Source: Micromonospora phaseoli
GTDB taxonomy: Bacteria > Actinomycetota > Actinomycetes > Mycobacteriales > Micromonosporaceae
Assembly (NCBI RefSeq): GCF_900109115.1
Contig: NZ_FNYV01000007.1
Coordinates: 124,001-188,000 of the forward strand
Length of the DNA stretch: 64,000 bases
Direction: 5' to 3'
Positions 58,116-64,000 of the stretch are shown here, in pieces (the stretch's first letter is position 1; each line of letters starts with the position of its first letter). The position numbers and the translations under genes are program-made. The notes under the pieces were generated by a model, which saw nothing but the letters and a program-made list of their open reading frames with translations, was not told where the DNA came from and made no database searches.

Positions 58116-59117
58116 GTGAACACCGGATCTGTCCGCGTCCTGCCCGCCGACGGCGACCTGGCCGAGGCGGCCTCCGTGCTGCGTACCGGCGGGTTGGTGG
58201 CTTTTCGCACCGAGACTGTCTACGGCCTGGGCGCGAACGCGTTGGATGCGCGGGCGGCGGCCCGGATCTTCGAGGCCAAGGCGCGGCCGAGCTTCGATCC
58301 GCTGATCACCCACCTCGCCGACGCGGCGGATCTGGAGCCGCTGGTGGGCCCGGTACCGCCGGCGGTGGCGGCGCTGGCGTCCCGGTTCTGGCCGGGGCCG
58401 CTGACGCTGATCGTGGACCGGCCGGCCGGGATTCCGCCGATCGTCACCTCCGGGCTGGCCAGCATGGCGGTCCGGGTACCGGACGACGAGCACGCCCGGC
58501 GGCTGATCGCCGCGGCAGGGGTGCCGGTGGCCGCGCCGAGTGCCAACCGGTTCGGCCAGCTCAGCCCGACCCGAGCCGAGCACGTGGTACGCGGCCTGGG
58601 CGCGGCCGTGGACCTGGTGCTCGACGGCGGGCCGACCCGGTGTGGGATCGAGTCGACGATCGTGGACGCCCGAGGTGAGCATCCGGTGGTGTTGCGGCTC
58701 GGTGCGCTGCCGGTCGAGGAGTTGGCGAAGGTCACCGGCCCGGTGACGGTACGCCCGGGTAGTTCGGGGCAGCCGGTGGCACCGGGCACGCTGGCCGCGC
58801 ACTACGCCCCGCGTACGCCGTTGCGGTTGCTGCCGACCGGCGACGGGAGGTCAGCGGCCGAACCCGCGCCGGGCGGGGTACGGCGTGGCTATCTGGCCTT
58901 TCGGGATCGGCCGGCGCCCGGTTGGGCTGCGGTGGAGGTGCTCTCCGCGACCGGTGACCTGACCGAGGCTGCCGCCCGGCTCTTCGACGCGCTGCACCGG
59001 CTGGACGCCGCCGTGGTGGCCGAGATAGTCGCGGAGCCGGTGCCGGAGACCGGCCTCGGCCGGGCCGTCAACGATCGGCTCCGGCGGGCCGCCGCGACCT
59101 GGCAACCTACCGGCTGA
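58116..59117 (+). CDS. sua5: L-threonylcarbamoyladenylate synthase (Sua5)
   Basis: The product is 333 aa. The YrdC domain (~1-190) shows TGGLVAFRTETVYGLGANAL, then FEAKARPSFDPLITHLADAA and WPGPLTLIVDRPAGIPPIV. The Sua5 C-terminal domain follows (VAPGTLAAHYAPRTPLRLLP). It makes threonylcarbamoyl-AMP for the t6A37 modification of ANN-decoding tRNAs. TAGCGT at 58103-58108 sits 7 bases before the GTG, again suggesting a leaderless mRNA. It converges with the P-type ATPase; the stops are 7 bases apart with no hairpin. Confidence 0.94.
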   Translation: MNTGSVRVLPADGDLAEAASVLRTGGLVAFRTETVYGLGANALDARAAARIFEAKARPSFDPLITHLADAADLEPLVGPVPPAVAALASRFWPGPLTLIVDRPAGIPPIVTSGLASMAVRVPDDEHARRLIAAAGVPVAAPSANRFGQLSPTRAEHVVRGLGAAVDLVLDGGPTRCGIESTIVDARGEHPVVLRLGALPVEELAKVTGPVTVRPGSSGQPVAPGTLAAHYAPRTPLRLLPTGDGRSAAEPAPGGVRRGYLAFRDRPAPGWAAVEVLSATGDLTEAAARLFDALHRLDAAVVAEIVAEPVPETGLGRAVNDRLRRAAATWQPTG

Positions 59118-59124
59118 CTCCCCG

Positions 59125-63588
<4,464 letters not shown>

Positions 63589-63740
63589 CTTGCCTCCTAC
63601 CGTTCGTGCCCGGCGGCATGGCTTCCCAGCCGGACGTCCCTTATGCCCTGCCGGGAGGGGGAAGTTTCCTGGTGGGGCGGGCATGGACGGCGTCGCCGGT
63701 GGAATCCCGGGGGTGGCCGCCGTCGTCACGGGGAGGCGAG

Positions 63741-64000
63741 ATGAGTGCATTCACACGAGAGCTCAGTGGGACGCACGAGACGCTGCGGGCGTTCACCCGA
63801 CGGGTGGACGTCCCCTTGCTCGGCCAGGTGGCGGTGCCGCCGCCTGACAAGATCGCCTACTACGCGGGGATCGGGGTGCTCACCGCGCTTCAGGTGATCG
63901 AGTGGCCGTTGGCACTGGTGATCACGGCCGGGCATCTGCTGGCCGACCAGCATTTGTCGGGCCTGGCCAAAGGAGTAGGGGAGGCACTGGAGACCGCCTG
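63741..64000 (+). CDS. Unknown protein, partial (runs off right edge)
   Basis: Eighty-six residues are visible: MSAFTRELSGTHETLRAFTR, RRVDVPLLGQVAVPPPDKIA, one hydrophobic helix YYAGIGVLTALQVIEWPLAL, then ITAGHLLADQHLSGLAKGVG. GGGAGGCGAG precedes ATG 63741. It is divergent from the P-type ATPase with a 152-base spacer and could share its control. I do not recognise the family. Confidence 0.7.
   Translation, partial: MSAFTRELSGTHETLRAFTRRVDVPLLGQVAVPPPDKIAYYAGIGVLTALQVIEWPLALVITAGHLLADQHLSGLAKGVGEALETA

Overview
The window is about 64 kb of very G+C-rich actinobacterial chromosome centred on the replication origin. Gene content, codon use, long Pro/Ala/Gly-rich linkers and Streptomyces-like gene order point to a Micromonosporaceae member (Micromonospora or Salinispora-like). 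That placement is inferred from sequence, not from a database search.

Left block (1-22.4 kb): the N-terminus of dnaB, a Trp-rich membrane protein, the rpsF-ssb-rpsR-rplI cluster, an endonuclease IV gene coupled to a large membrane protein, a GT87-like membrane glycosyltransferase, a bifunctional penicillin-binding protein (ponA), a DUF5318 protein, a PadR regulator next to inositol-1-phosphate synthase (ino1), an ogt methyltransferase, a secreted subtilase and the tRNA CCA-adding enzyme. The ancestral order is broken at 9.25-12.5 kb by an accessory insert: a low-G+C SARP-type regulator with its own strong promoter, and three related secreted Cys-containing (DUF2690-like) proteins.

Central block (22.5-43 kb): murJ, a membrane-anchored pseudokinase, sigM with its anti-sigma partner, trxB-trxA behind a SigR-type promoter, the cwlM-like amidase, a GNAT protein, an aminotransferase coupled to a D-Ala-D-Ala-ligase-like ATP-grasp protein, a degenerate HIT-like protein, then the leftward series rpmH-rnpA-yidD-yidC-jag-rsmG-parA-parB. 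Five perfect parS sites lie at 36.0-39.1 kb, two of them inside parA.

Origin and right block (43-64 kb): dnaA, then oriC (about 45.5-46.02 kb) packed with DnaA-box variants, including four in near-helical register, and an A+T-rich stretch. After it come dnaN, gnd, recF, dciA, an unrecognised gene, gyrB, gyrA, a DUF3566 protein, tRNA-Ile(GAT), a 42-residue DLW-39-type protein, tRNA-Ala(TGC), a Phd/RelE-type toxin-antitoxin pair, Sua5, and a giant two-half P-type ATPase. A partial gene runs off the right end.

The window joins replication initiation (DnaA, DnaN, DciA, DnaB, gyrase), chromosome segregation (ParABS), envelope growth (MurJ, pseudokinase, CwlM, PBP, YidC) and thiol homeostasis (Trx). 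The least explained items are the SARP/DUF2690 insert, DnaA-box pairs and triplets outside oriC, a possible small RNA or attenuator upstream of the endonuclease IV gene, and a possible S6:S18 autoregulatory leader in front of rpsF.
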